Assembly: GCA_902826215.1 (NCBI GenBank)
Contig: CADEDY010000002.1
Coordinates: 208,814 to 272,813 of the forward strand
DNA: 64,000 nt
Source of the DNA: an uncultured Bacteroidota bacterium
GTDB lineage: Bacteria; Bacteroidota; Bacteroidia; Flavobacteriales_F; PHOS-HE28
Reading direction: 5' to 3'
Shown: positions 27,686 to 37,047 of the stretch, in pieces
Layout: each line of letters begins with the position of its first letter
How positions within the stretch are numbered: position 1 is the stretch's first letter
Program-made: the position numbers and the translations under genes
The notes under the pieces: generated by a model
Databases searched by the model: none
Seen by the model: only the letters and a program-made list of their open reading frames with translations
What the model was told of the DNA's origin: nothing

Positions 27686-27710
27686 TCTGCGTCTCTGCGG
27701 CAAGTGTTAC

Positions 27711-28760
27711 TCAGATGATCAACATCGCGTCGCCGTAACTGAAGAAGCGATACTTCTCCTTGATGGCCACTTTGTACGCGTTCCACACGTGGTCGTAACC
27801 ACCGAAGGCGGCCACTTGCATCAGCAAGGTGCTTTCGGGCATGTGGAAGTTGGTGATCATGCTGTCGGCGATGCTGAAGTCGTAAGGCGGGAAGATGAAC
27901 TTGTTCGTCCACCCGTTGTACGGCTTCATGTGGTTCTCCGTGCTCACGCTGCTTTCGATGGCGCGCATGGTGGTGGTGCCCACGGCGCACACACGCTTCT
28001 TCTTGTCCTTCGCAGCGTTCACGATGTTGCAGGCTTCGCGATCGATGATCACTTGCTCGCTGTCGGTCTTGTGTTTCGTGAGGTCCTCCACTTCCACCGG
28101 ACGGAAGGTGCCAAGGCCTACGTGCAGGGTCACTTCAGCGAAGTTGATGCCCTTCAGCTCCATGCGTTTCATCAGCTCACGGCTGAAATGCAGGCCTGCC
28201 GTTGGTGCCGCAACCGCACCTTCGTGCTTCGCGAAGATGGTCTGGTAGCGTTCAGCGTCGCTGGCTTCGGTCTCGCGCTTGATGTAACGTGGCAACGGCG
28301 TTTCACCCATTTCGGTGATGGCCGTCTTGAACTCTTCGTAAGTGCCGTCGAACAAGAACCGCAAGGTGCGTCCCCGGCTGGTGGTGTTGTCGATCACCTC
28401 AGCGACCAACTCATCGTCCTTGCCGAAGTACAATTTGTTGCCGATCCGGATCTTGCGCGCGGGGTCCACGATCACATCCCATAACAGGCTGTCGCGGTTC
28501 AATTCGCGTAGCATGAAGACCTCGATCTTGGCGCCGGTCTTCTCCTTGTTGCCCCACATGCGGGCCGGGAACACCTTGGTGTTGTTCAGGATGAAAGTGT
28601 CGCCCTCATCGAAGTAGTCCAGGATGTTCTTGAATTTCTTGTGCTCGATCTTCCCATCCTTGCGGTGCAAGACCATCAGTTTGCTGCCGTCGCGGTCCTT
28701 GGTGGGGTAAAGGGCGATCTGCTCCTTGGGGAGCTCGAATTTGAACGAAGTAAGTTTCAT
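27711..28760 (-). CDS. queA: S-adenosylmethionine:tRNA ribosyltransferase-isomerase
   Basis: The 349-residue protein transfers the ribosyl moiety of SAM to 7-aminomethyl-deazaguanine in tRNA, forming epoxyqueuosine. The opening [45 protein letters not shown], the [27 protein letters not shown] region (read in parts) and the final [16 protein letters not shown] are conserved. It is the last gene of the ftsX-DUF3098-uppP-truB-queA series, with a -7 element of its own at 28807-28814. Confidence 0.96.
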   Translation of the reverse strand: MKLTSFKFELPKEQIALYPTKDRDGSKLMVLHRKDGKIEHKKFKNILDYFDEGDTFILNNTKVFPARMWGNKEKTGAKIEVFMLRELNRDSLLWDVIVDPARKIRIGNKLYFGKDDELVAEVIDNTTSRGRTLRFLFDGTYEEFKTAITEMGETPLPRYIKRETEASDAERYQTIFAKHEGAVAAPTAGLHFSRELMKRMELKGINFAEVTLHVGLGTFRPVEVEDLTKHKTDSEQVIIDREACNIVNAAKDKKKRVCAVGTTTMRAIESSVSTENHMKPYNGWTNKFIFPPYDFSIADSMITNFHMPESTLLMQVAAFGGYDHVWNAYKVAIKEKYRFFSYGDAMLII

Positions 28761-28806
28761 GTGAGCGAGGTGGGCTTACGGGCCCTAGCCGTGGAGTTTG
28801 GGGGGC

Positions 28807-28814
28807 CGAAGATA
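28807..28814 (-). promoter_or_regulatory. -7 promoter element (TATCTTCG) for queA
   Basis: The minus-strand TATCTTCG lies 46 bases before the queA ATG in the 156-base gap after truB. Confidence 0.5.
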
Positions 28815-28916
28815 GTGTGATCGTGACCCGAACGTTAAGTCCACTGATCAATAGGTGATTAGCCTTCTTTTTAAGGGTGGCTAGAGAGCCCCTGAAAGCC
28901 GAACTTCCAACGAGGC

Positions 28917-29636
28917 TCAACCACCGACCGGTGGAACGATGCGTTCCGACCATTGGGCAGGGGACAGCGAGTCGTCCACATGATGGATGCCGATGCGCGT
29001 CCGACGCAAGGCGGAAAGGTGCGCACCGCAGCCCAAGGCCTGCCCGATATCGTGCGCCAGCGAACGGATGTAGGTGCCTTTGCTCACATCCACCACGAAG
29101 TCGACCTCCGGGCCACGGATGGCCGTGACCGCCAACCGATCCACGCGCACGCTCCGTGGCGGTAGCTCGACCAGGTGCGCCCGCTCTTCATCCCGCGCAA
29201 GCCAATAGGCCCGCTCGCCCTCGAAGCGCTTGGCCGAGAAGTTCGGTGGACGTTGCATCAACTCACCATGGAATTGAGCGAAGGCGGCATTGATGTCCGC
29301 TTCGTTCAAATGCTCCCAAGGTTGAAGCTGCTCGGGCGTGGTCTCCAGGTCGTAGCTGGGAGTGACGCTGCCTAGGGTGAGCGTTCCCGTATAGGTCTTG
29401 TCGTGCCCGGTGATGTGCGGCAATTGCTTGGTGAAAGGACCATAGGCAAGGATCAGAAGCCCGGTTGCCAACGGATCGAGCGTACCGGCATGCCCCACTT
29501 TCAATTTACGGCCGGCGGCGATCCGCATGGCAATACGCAGCTTGCCGACCACGTCGAAGCTGGTCCAGGTCAGTGGTTTGTCAACCAATACAAGGCCGCC
29601 TTTTTCTGGATCGAATCGGAAATCCTTCACGCTCAA
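28917..29636 (-). CDS. truB: tRNA pseudouridine-55 synthase
   Basis: The 239-residue protein converts U55 of tRNA to pseudouridine. The catalytic Asp lies in [16 protein letters not shown] (about residue 46). The N-terminal [17 protein letters not shown] and later [20 protein letters not shown] and [16 protein letters not shown] are also TruB signatures. It is the short form without a long PUA domain, normal for Bacteroidota. It overlaps uppP by 4 bases. Confidence 0.96.
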   Translation of the reverse strand: MSVKDFRFDPEKGGLVLVDKPLTWTSFDVVGKLRIAMRIAAGRKLKVGHAGTLDPLATGLLILAYGPFTKQLPHITGHDKTYTGTLTLGSVTPSYDLETTPEQLQPWEHLNEADINAAFAQFHGELMQRPPNFSAKRFEGERAYWLARDEERAHLVELPPRSVRVDRLAVTAIRGPEVDFVVDVSKGTYIRSLAHDIGQALGCGAHLSALRRTRIGIHHVDDSLSPAQWSERIVPPVGG

Positions 29637-30427
29637 TACATCTGCATGGATACACCGGCGAAGTGCAGTGCGATGATGATACCACCGATAGCGATGCGGT
29701 ACCAGCCGAAAGCGCCAAAACCATGTTTGGTGAGAAAGGTGATGAAGGAACGAATGGCGATGATGGCCACCACGAAGGCCACCACATTGCCGATCGCGAA
29801 CAGGGTGTAGTGCTCACCGGTGATCGCTCCGCCATCCTTCACGTAGTCGTAGATGGATTTCACTGTTGCCCCGAACATGGTGGGGACGGCCAGGAAGAAG
29901 CTGAACTCGGCAGCGTGCTTGCGGGTGAGGCCTTGAGTCATGCCCCCGATGATGGTGGCGGCGCTGCGCGACACACCGGGCACCATGGCGAAGCACTGCC
30001 ACACCCCGATGGTGAAGGCTTGGCGGTAGCTCAACGGCTGCCCATCCGAGTCCTCGATCGTAGTGGCCAAGCGGTCGATGAAGAGGAAGACGATGCCGCC
30101 CAGGAAGAGCATGACGCCCACCACGAGCACGTTCTCCAACAACATATCGATATAGTCCTTGAACAGGAGGCCGGCGATCACGGCGGGAATGAAGCCTGCG
30201 AGCAACTTCAGGTAGAAATCGAGGCTCTGGAAAAAGCGTTTCCAATACAGCACGACAACGCTGAGGATGGTGCCGAACTGGATGGCGACGGTAAAGAGTT
30301 TGACGAATTCGTCCTGTTGGATCCCCATGATGGTGGACCCGATGATCATGTGTCCCGTGCTTGATACCGGGAGGAATTCGGTGATCCCCTCGATGATGGC
30401 GAGGATGATCGCTTGAAGGATCGTCAT
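29633..30427 (-). CDS. uppP: Undecaprenyl-diphosphatase (bacitracin resistance)
   Basis: The 264-residue integral membrane protein dephosphorylates undecaprenyl diphosphate to recycle the peptidoglycan lipid carrier. The two catalytic motifs are [15 protein letters not shown] (near the N-terminus) and [13 protein letters not shown] (about residue 150). About eight membrane segments are visible. It overlaps DUF3098 upstream and truB downstream by 4 bases each, so the three genes are translationally coupled. Confidence 0.96.
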   Translation of the reverse strand: MTILQAIILAIIEGITEFLPVSSTGHMIIGSTIMGIQQDEFVKLFTVAIQFGTILSVVVLYWKRFFQSLDFYLKLLAGFIPAVIAGLLFKDYIDMLLENVLVVGVMLFLGGIVFLFIDRLATTIEDSDGQPLSYRQAFTIGVWQCFAMVPGVSRSAATIIGGMTQGLTRKHAAEFSFFLAVPTMFGATVKSIYDYVKDGGAITGEHYTLFAIGNVVAFVVAIIAIRSFITFLTKHGFGAFGWYRIAIGGIIIALHFAGVSMQMY

Positions 30428-30678
30428 GCCTTCTCTTTCGCTCCGGACTTCTTCAGGATCGCGTAGACCACGAAGAGGTATCCGGCCAGCACTACGATCG
30501 GTGCCACGGTGATGCGACGCGCACTGAAGATCTCGGCCTCATCGAAGGCATTCGGATCACCATTGCCTCCACCGGTCATGAGCAGGAAGCCAAGAACCAC
30601 CACGGCCAATCCGATCAGTAGCAACCGGTAGTTGGTGGTGGTGAAGGCGAGGTCGTTGTTCAGGTCTGGTTTGGCCAT
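30424..30678 (-). CDS. DUF3098 small membrane protein
   Basis: The 84-residue protein has two membrane segments (about 18-36 and 58-75) around a polar loop with [18 protein letters not shown], the conserved part of DUF3098. The family is restricted to Bacteroidota and typically lies between ftsX and uppP, as here. A role in envelope or division is only inferred from context. The ATG at 30678 is used. Confidence 0.88.
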   Translation of the reverse strand: MAKPDLNNDLAFTTTNYRLLLIGLAVVVLGFLLMTGGGNGDPNAFDEAEIFSARRITVAPIVVLAGYLFVVYAILKKSGAKEKA

Positions 30679-30724
30679 GCGGTGCACGCCTGTGGTCGGC
30701 GCAGGTGTTGATCGATGTCTGTGG

Positions 30725-31600
30725 TCAGCTCCAGTGCAGGTCCTCGGAGTTCATGCGAAGGTAGCGCCCCACGGCGAACCATGTCGATAGCAAGGAAATG
30801 ACCAGGCCGAGGGCGAGCACGCCGCCGAAGAGGATCGCCAAGGTGGGCATATCGGTGAAGGCAAGCAGGTCCGGCATGTACCGCTGGGTCAATTGCAAGA
30901 GCCCCACGAGCAGGCCGACCGCCAGCACACCGCCCAGTATTCCTTGCCACAAGCTCTGGCCCAGGAACGGTTTCTTGATGAACCATTGCGTGGCACCCAC
31001 CAAGTGCATGGTGCGGATCAGGAAGCGCTTGCTGTAGATCGCCAACCGGATGGTGTTGTTGATGAGCGCGATGGCGATGATCAGCAACAGGGCGGTGAAG
31101 AACATGATCCATAGTCCGGCTTGGCGCATCAAACCATCTACGCTGTCAACCATCATCGCGCTATACGCTACTTCCTGCACCCGGCTGTCTCGTTCGAGCT
31201 GTGCCACTATCCATTTCAGACTATCAGTAGATGCGTACATAGCGTTCAACCGCAATTCCACGGAAGGCAACAAGGGATTGCTTCCCAACACGCCGAGGAA
31301 GTCCTCACCGAGTTCTTGCTTCAACTGTTCTGCGGCTTCGTCGGCGGTCACATAGCGCGTCTCGTGCGTATACGGTTCGGTGTCGAGCTCCTTGCGGAAT
31401 CGCATGACATCCACCTCTTTCAGGTCGCGCTTCAAGAAGAGTTCCACCCGGACATTTTCTTTGAAGTACCGCTCCAACGCTTGGGCATTCAGGACCAAGA
31501 AGCCCAGAACACCGAGCATACACAGCACCAGCGCGATACCGATCACCGTGCTTACACCAGCAGTGCGCGTGCGGCCCTTGTAATGACGATCCACTCCCAT
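30725..31600 (-). CDS. ftsX: Cell division protein FtsX
   Basis: The 291-residue permease-like protein partners FtsE at the septum to control peptidoglycan hydrolases. One N-terminal membrane segment (about residues 15-38) precedes an extracytoplasmic domain (40-165), followed by three membrane segments (about 170-285) containing the FtsX-type stretch IYSKRFLIRTMHLVGATQWFI. No ftsE is adjacent, which is usual in Bacteroidota. The ATG at 31600 is preceded 6 bases upstream by TACATTTG; a TTG at 31609 would lie inside that element. Confidence 0.93.
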   Translation of the reverse strand: MGVDRHYKGRTRTAGVSTVIGIALVLCMLGVLGFLVLNAQALERYFKENVRVELFLKRDLKEVDVMRFRKELDTEPYTHETRYVTADEAAEQLKQELGEDFLGVLGSNPLLPSVELRLNAMYASTDSLKWIVAQLERDSRVQEVAYSAMMVDSVDGLMRQAGLWIMFFTALLLIIAIALINNTIRLAIYSKRFLIRTMHLVGATQWFIKKPFLGQSLWQGILGGVLAVGLLVGLLQLTQRYMPDLLAFTDMPTLAILFGGVLALGLVISLLSTWFAVGRYLRMNSEDLHWS

Positions 31601-31606
31601 GGGTCG

Positions 31607-31614
31607 CAAATGTA
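31607..31614 (-). promoter_or_regulatory. -7 promoter element (TACATTTG) for ftsX
   Basis: A perfect minus-strand TAnnTTTG ending 6 bases before the ftsX ATG. It argues against the TTG at 31609 as start. Confidence 0.55.
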
Positions 31615-31637
31615 GCTGCCGGGCCTTCAGCGCCTTC

Positions 31638-31645
31638 TACCTTTG
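31638..31645 (+). promoter_or_regulatory. -7 promoter element (TACCTTTG) for leuS
   Basis: A perfect TAnnTTTG 16 bases before the leuS ATG, back to back with the ftsX promoter. Confidence 0.55.
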
Positions 31646-31661
31646 GCCTCAGTAGATCAAC

Positions 31662-34600
31662 ATGCAATACGACCACTCTGATATCGAGACGAGGTGGCGC
31701 GAGGAATGGCGGAAACGCAGCACCTATCGCGTGGAGAACGATACCACGAAGCCCAAGTACTACGTCCTCGACATGTTCCCGTACCCCAGCGGCGCCGGGC
31801 TGCACGTGGGGCACCCGCTCGGCTACATCGCGAGCGATATCGTGGCGCGCTTCAAACGGCACCAGGGCTTCAACGTGCTGCATCCCATGGGCTACGACAG
31901 CTTCGGGCTACCTGCGGAGCAGTACGCCATCCAAACGGGCCAGCATCCCGCCAAGACCACCGAGGAGAACGCTGCGCGCTATCGCCAGCAACTCGACGCC
32001 ATCGGATTCAGTTTCGACTGGGACCGCGAGGTGCGTACCAGTGATCCGTCCTTCTACAAGTGGACCCAATGGATATTCATCCAACTCTTCGAGAGCTGGT
32101 ATGATCATGAAGCACAACGCGCCCGACCCATCACCGAGTTGATCGCCCGGTTCGGCGAACAAGGCTGGCACCCGACCGATGCCTGCGCCCTCACCGGTGA
32201 TGTGGAGGAGGAGCTCGGCGCCTTCACGGCCTCCGAGTGGAACACCTTCGACGAACGCACCAATCAGCGCATCCTGCAGCACTTCCGCCTGGCCTACCTC
32301 AGTGAGGCATGGGTGAACTGGTGCCCCGCATTGGGCACCGTGCTGGCCAACGACGAGGTGAAGGACGGCGTTAGCGAACGCGGCGGCCACCCCGTGGAAC
32401 GCAAGCGCATGCCGCAGTGGAGCATGCGCATCACCGCCTACGCGCAACGCTTGATCGATGGACTGGACACACTGGATTGGAGCGACAGCATCAAGGAAGC
32501 ACAACGGAACTGGATCGGTAGGAGCGAGGGTGCCCTTGTCAAGTTCAAGTTGAAAGCGGGAGAGGGGAACATCGAAGTCTTCACTACCCGCCCCGACACG
32601 CTCTTCGGTGTCACTTTCGTAACACTCGCACCAGAGCACGAGCTTGTAGAGAGCGTCACACCGACCGAGCGCCGCGAAGAAGTGATGGCCTACGTGACCA
32701 CTGCGAAGAACCGTAGTGAGCGCGATCGCATGGCCGACGTGAAGAAGGTGAGCGGGGTCTTCACCGGCGCGTATTGCATCCATCCCTTCACCGGAAAGGA
32801 GGTGCCCGTGTGGGTGGGCGATTATGTGCTCGGCGGTTACGGCACCGGCGCTGTCATGGCCGTGCCCGGTGGCGATCAGCGCGACTGGAATTTCGCCACG
32901 CACTTCGGACTGCCCATCATCGCGGTGACGGAAGGGGCGGACATCAGTAAGGAGGCCGATGAGCGCAAGGATGCCATCATCTGCAGCGAAGGTTTCCTCC
33001 AGGGTCTTGCGGTGCCCGAGGCGATCACGCGCGCCATCGATGAACTGGTGAAGCTTGGTGCCGGGGAGCGCCGCATCAACTACCGCCTCCGCGATGCCGC
33101 CTTCGGACGCCAGCGCTACTGGGGCGAACCGATCCCCATCTACTACAAGGATGGTGTGCCCTATGCGTTGCCCGAGAGCGAGCTGCCTTTGAAGCTACCC
33201 GAAGTGGACAAGTTCCTGCCCACGGAAGATGGCGAGCCACCACTCGCGCGCGCAGCGAACTGGAGCTACCAAGGCCATCCGCTGGAAACCACTACCATGC
33301 CCGGTTGGGCCGGCAGCAGCTGGTATTTCTTGCGCTACATGGATCCGCAGAACGAGGGCCGCTTCGCCTCGCCGGAAGCCATCGACTATTGGCAGCAGAT
33401 CGACCTCTACGTGGGCGGCAGCGAACATGCCACCGGCCACCTGCTCTACTTCCGCTTCTGGACCAAGTTCCTCCACGACCGCGGCTACATCAACTTCGAT
33501 GAACCGGCGAAGAAGCTGGTGAACCAGGGGATGATCCAGGGTCGGTCGGCCCACATTCAGAGATTGAACCTCTCGGCGACAATCAATGCTGGGTCTACCG
33601 TTCTGGACAACACTGAATCATTCGTTGGGTTCCAAAAGGGCGATGCAGTCGCATTATACAACCACGCCCCAGGTCCTAAGCTGTTCATCTCAACAGAACT
33701 CCTGAACGAATGGAAAAGAGTTCATTCGGACCCTTCTCATCCGGTTGAGCGTTTCATGAACGGTAAGCTCGTGTCGCACGGGAAGCTAGTGAGTCAAGCA
33801 ATGGGTGAAGAAATCACCATCCATGTTGGAGGCGATGTCGAACATTGGACTACTTCGACAATCATCCCAACTGACTGCATAGAAGGGGAGACACTGGTGA
33901 ATTTGGATATGCTCCGCCAATGGAGAGACGACTTTGCAGACTCTCAGTTCATACATAAGGATTCAGGCTTTCATGCCTCACGTGAAGTGGACAAGATGTC
34001 CAAGTCAAAATGGAACGTCGTCAACCCCGACGACATCATCTCGAAATACGGCGCCGACACGCTCCGTCTCTACGAGATGTTCCTCGGCCCCATCGAGCAG
34101 AGCAAGCCGTGGGACACCAACGGCATCGAGGGCACCTTCCGCTTCCTGCGCAAATTCTGGAACCTGTTCTACGAGAGCGATGTGTTCAGCGTGAGCGACG
34201 AGGCCCCGACCAAGGCCGAGTTCAAGGTGCTGCACGCCACCCTGAAGAAGGTGACGGAGGACATCGAGAAGATGAGCTTCAACACCAGCGTCAGCCAGTT
34301 CATGATCGCCGTGAACGAATTGGGTGCGTTGAAGTGCCACAAACGCGATGTGCTGGAGCCGCTCACCATCGCCTTGGCACCCTTCGCGCCGCACATCGCC
34401 GAAGAGTTGTGGCAGAAGCTGGGACACACCACCAGCGTCACCACCGCCATTTGGCCGAAGTGGGACGCACAACACCTGGTGGAGGACAACTTCAGCTACC
34501 CGATCAGCTTCAACGGGAAAACACGTCTACAGCTGGAGTTCCCCATCGCGCTGGATGCCAAGAGCGTGGAAGCCGCCGTGCTCGCCAACCCCGAAGTGCA

Positions 34601-34673
34601 GCAGCGCCTCGAAGGCAAAGCGCCCAAGAAGGTGATCGTGGTGCCCAAACGCATCGTGAACATCGTGGTTTGA
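31662..34673 (+). CDS. leuS: Leucyl-tRNA synthetase, with a compositionally foreign internal segment
   Basis: The 1003-residue class I synthetase charges tRNA-Leu. The HIGH box is PSGAGLHVGHPLGY (about residue 46), the CP1 editing domain lies around 290-480 and the KMSKS loop is at about 777-781. The C-terminal anticodon-binding part is normal. Residues about 630-780, between MIQG and KMSKS, are longer and less similar to family members than usual. In DNA they are clearly different: 33601-34020 is about 48% G+C by hand count against more than 60% on both sides, with codons such as AGA, TCA and GCT that are rare around it. The frame is intact, so the protein is presumably functional. Confidence 0.95.
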   Translation: MQYDHSDIETRWREEWRKRSTYRVENDTTKPKYYVLDMFPYPSGAGLHVGHPLGYIASDIVARFKRHQGFNVLHPMGYDSFGLPAEQYAIQTGQHPAKTTEENAARYRQQLDAIGFSFDWDREVRTSDPSFYKWTQWIFIQLFESWYDHEAQRARPITELIARFGEQGWHPTDACALTGDVEEELGAFTASEWNTFDERTNQRILQHFRLAYLSEAWVNWCPALGTVLANDEVKDGVSERGGHPVERKRMPQWSMRITAYAQRLIDGLDTLDWSDSIKEAQRNWIGRSEGALVKFKLKAGEGNIEVFTTRPDTLFGVTFVTLAPEHELVESVTPTERREEVMAYVTTAKNRSERDRMADVKKVSGVFTGAYCIHPFTGKEVPVWVGDYVLGGYGTGAVMAVPGGDQRDWNFATHFGLPIIAVTEGADISKEADERKDAIICSEGFLQGLAVPEAITRAIDELVKLGAGERRINYRLRDAAFGRQRYWGEPIPIYYKDGVPYALPESELPLKLPEVDKFLPTEDGEPPLARAANWSYQGHPLETTTMPGWAGSSWYFLRYMDPQNEGRFASPEAIDYWQQIDLYVGGSEHATGHLLYFRFWTKFLHDRGYINFDEPAKKLVNQGMIQGRSAHIQRLNLSATINAGSTVLDNTESFVGFQKGDAVALYNHAPGPKLFISTELLNEWKRVHSDPSHPVERFMNGKLVSHGKLVSQAMGEEITIHVGGDVEHWTTSTIIPTDCIEGETLVNLDMLRQWRDDFADSQFIHKDSGFHASREVDKMSKSKWNVVNPDDIISKYGADTLRLYEMFLGPIEQSKPWDTNGIEGTFRFLRKFWNLFYESDVFSVSDEAPTKAEFKVLHATLKKVTEDIEKMSFNTSVSQFMIAVNELGALKCHKRDVLEPLTIALAPFAPHIAEELWQKLGHTTSVTTAIWPKWDAQHLVEDNFSYPISFNGKTRLQLEFPIALDAKSVEAAVLANPEVQQRLEGKAPKKVIVVPKRIVNIVV

Positions 34674-34687
34674 TGAAAGCGCTGCTG

Positions 34688-34805
34688 GCTGTTGGCCGCT
34701 GGCCCCTAGCTCCTTATCGCCGGTCTAGTTGGCTGATACCAAGCAAGGGGACCGTCTCTATGGCGCCGGACCGCGCCGACCAGCCGAAGTCCGGAAGCCA
34801 ACAGC
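34688..34805. repeat. Inverted repeat pair GCTGTTGGC / GCCAACAGC after leuS
   Basis: Perfect 9-base inverted arms (34688-34696 and 34797-34805) bracket about 100 bases of non-coding DNA between leuS and the DUF3108 gene. The left arm continues as GCTGGC-like units. It could be a decayed small mobile repeat; no target duplication was found. Confidence 0.35.
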
Positions 34806-34843
34806 GAGAGGCGAATTGGCACCCCTTTTGCGTTATCTCTGGC

Positions 34844-35665
34844 ATGGCACGTTCAACCACCGTCGTGATCGCTGGCATGGCCCTGCTCACCATGGGCTTC
34901 AGCCAGTCGAATCGTCCGCAGATCGCCGAAGGCACCGCTAAGGATGCGCTTCCATTGCGCAGCATCGAGCACAACGCCTTCAAACCCGGCGAAAAGCTCA
35001 CCTACGTCGTTCATTACGGCTGGGTGAATGCGGGCGAAGCCGTTGTTGAATTGAAGGAGAGCGACCGCAGTGTATTGGGCCGCAAGGTGTGGGTGGCTAC
35101 CGGCAAGGGCCGCAGCCTGGGTGCCTTCAATACCTTCTACAAGGTGGACGACCTGTACGAGACCCACTTCGATGCAAAGGGCGTGTTCCCGTATGCCTTC
35201 ATCCGCCGGGTGAGCGAAGGCGGCTACAGCTTCAGCCAGGACTACGTGTACAACCAAGCGCGCGGCGAAGTGACCACCCAGAAGAAGGTGACGCACAAGG
35301 TGCCCGCCAACGTGCAGGACATGTTGAGTGCCTTCTACTACGCCCGCACACTCGACCTATCGAACGCCAAGCCTGGCGACATCTTCACCATCGAGACCTT
35401 CTTGGACGATGAGCTTTGGCCCCTGCGCATGAAGTTCGTCGGCAAGGAGACGGTCAAGTTGCGCAACGGCAAGTACAATTGCTTGAAGTTCCAACCCGTG
35501 GTGCAGGAAGGTCGCATCTTCAAAGGCAACGACGACCTGAACGTGTGGATCACCGACGACGGTAACCGCATTCCGGTGCTCGCCCAAGCCAAGGTGCTCG
35601 TGGGTTCCATCAAGATGGAGTTGAGCGACTACGAGGGGCTCGCGCATCCGATCGCGAAACAGTGA
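34844..35665 (+). CDS. DUF3108 domain secreted protein
   Basis: The 273-residue protein has a short signal peptide (about 1-20) and a single DUF3108 domain. The typical FKPGEKLTYVVHYGWVNAGEAVVEL opening (in parts), TFYKVDDLYET, DIFTIETFLDDELWPL and the terminal VLVGSIKMEL are visible. The family is a periplasmic beta-rich protein of unknown biochemistry, common in Bacteroidota and related to LolB/LolA-like folds only by suggestion. The reading frame is open far upstream inside leuS, but the signal peptide fixes the ATG at 34844. Confidence 0.87.
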   Translation: MARSTTVVIAGMALLTMGFSQSNRPQIAEGTAKDALPLRSIEHNAFKPGEKLTYVVHYGWVNAGEAVVELKESDRSVLGRKVWVATGKGRSLGAFNTFYKVDDLYETHFDAKGVFPYAFIRRVSEGGYSFSQDYVYNQARGEVTTQKKVTHKVPANVQDMLSAFYYARTLDLSNAKPGDIFTIETFLDDELWPLRMKFVGKETVKLRNGKYNCLKFQPVVQEGRIFKGNDDLNVWITDDGNRIPVLAQAKVLVGSIKMELSDYEGLAHPIAKQ

Positions 35666-35772
35666 TCAGGTGATCGCAATACGTCTTTGCGGCAGGTGAA
35701 CACACCGGCGTGGATAAGGAACACCGACCAGCGTGATGAAGATCGCCTTGGTTGCTGTTCCTTGCACCTCCG

Positions 35773-37047
35773 ATGAAGGTGTGGCAGAAAGGACTCGCGG
35801 CAACGGCCGCAACGGGTGCGGTGGTTTTCTTCTTTCTCTCGGTGGACGTGCGTCCGCGGGAGGAGTATGTGCCTGAGCCAATTGCTGTCGTCGAGGAGGA
35901 CACAGAACCCTTGCCACCTGATGCGTATGGGATCCCGATGTCGGGCTATTCCATGGAGCAAGGCCATGTGAAGTCTGGGGACACCTTCGGCGGTCTGCTG
36001 AGGTCCCGCGGTGTGGACATGAGCAGTATCCATGGTATGGTGGAACTGGCGTTGCCGCATTTCGATGTCCGGAAGATGCGCGCTGGTCATCCGTATGCCT
36101 TCATCTTCAAAGAGGACGATACGCTGAACCCGGACTACTTCATCTACGAGGTCGACCCTGTTGAGTATGTCGTGTTCCACCTCCGCGATGACATCAGTGT
36201 GCATGCGGGCGAGCGCCCGGTGAAGACCACCGAACACAGTGTGGCGTGCTTGGTCACCGGTGCCTTGTACAACGACCTTGCTCGCGTCGGAGCCGATCCG
36301 CAACTTGCCATGCAGCTTGCCGATGTCTTCGCGTGGACCGTGGATTTCTACCGGATCCAGAAGGACGATGTGTTCTCCATTGTGTACAAGGAGAAGTCGG
36401 TGGATGGAGTTCCATACGGACGGCCGGAGATCGTTGGCGCGCGTTACCTCAGCGGAGGAACGGTGCGGGAGGCCTACCACTTCGCCCAGACGGATGGTGC
36501 CGAACAGTATTTCGATGAGGAAGGGCGCAGCATGCGGAAGGCCTTCTTACAGGCACCGCTGAAGTTCAGCCGGATCTCGTCGGGCTATAGCAGCAGGCGC
36601 TTACATCCGGTGCAGCGGGTGATGAAGGCGCATCTTGGCACCGATTACGCTGCACCCTATGGCACACCGATCCTGGCCGTGGGCGATGGGATCGTGGAGA
36701 AGGCCGGTCGTACTGGAGGCAATGGCAATTATGTGAAGATCCGCCACAACGGCACCTACAGCACCCAATACCTGCACATGCGGAAGATCCTTGTGAAGCA
36801 AGGGGAAGCGGTGCAACAAGGGCAGGTGATCGGCGAAGTAGGAAGCACTGGCCTCGCCACGGGTCCGCACGTTTGTTTCCGCTTCTGGAAGAACGGTGTG
36901 CAAGTGGATCATCGCAAGGAAGAGTTCCCCAATACCGACCCGTTGGCCGAGGAACTGATGCCTGCCTTCAACGCCTTCCGCGAACCGATCCGCGAAGAGC
37001 TCTTCGCTGCGGAGAAGGTCGCGCGAGGCCGCGTGGTCAATTTCTAG
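35773..37047 (+). CDS. M23-family peptidoglycan endopeptidase-like protein
   Basis: The 424-residue protein has one N-terminal membrane segment (about 5-24), a LysM- or OapA-like middle region (50-250) and a C-terminal LytM/M23 domain (about 270-400). Metal ligands His287 and Asp291 (HLGTD) and the catalytic-type His366 are present. The usual HxH is HVC here, so the third zinc ligand would be Cys368. I recall GPHVCxRFW as a recurring Bacteroidota variant, so it may be active. It probably trims peptidoglycan cross-links in the periplasm. It overlaps the convergent SDR gene by 4 bases. Confidence 0.88.
   Translation: MKVWQKGLAATAATGAVVFFFLSVDVRPREEYVPEPIAVVEEDTEPLPPDAYGIPMSGYSMEQGHVKSGDTFGGLLRSRGVDMSSIHGMVELALPHFDVRKMRAGHPYAFIFKEDDTLNPDYFIYEVDPVEYVVFHLRDDISVHAGERPVKTTEHSVACLVTGALYNDLARVGADPQLAMQLADVFAWTVDFYRIQKDDVFSIVYKEKSVDGVPYGRPEIVGARYLSGGTVREAYHFAQTDGAEQYFDEEGRSMRKAFLQAPLKFSRISSGYSSRRLHPVQRVMKAHLGTDYAAPYGTPILAVGDGIVEKAGRTGGNGNYVKIRHNGTYSTQYLHMRKILVKQGEAVQQGQVIGEVGSTGLATGPHVCFRFWKNGVQVDHRKEEFPNTDPLAEELMPAFNAFREPIREELFAAEKVARGRVVNF

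Noticed and set aside
34010..34843. Upstream extension of the DUF3108 gene into leuS
   Set aside because: This stretch is the leuS 3' end in another frame; the signal peptide fixes the start at 34844.
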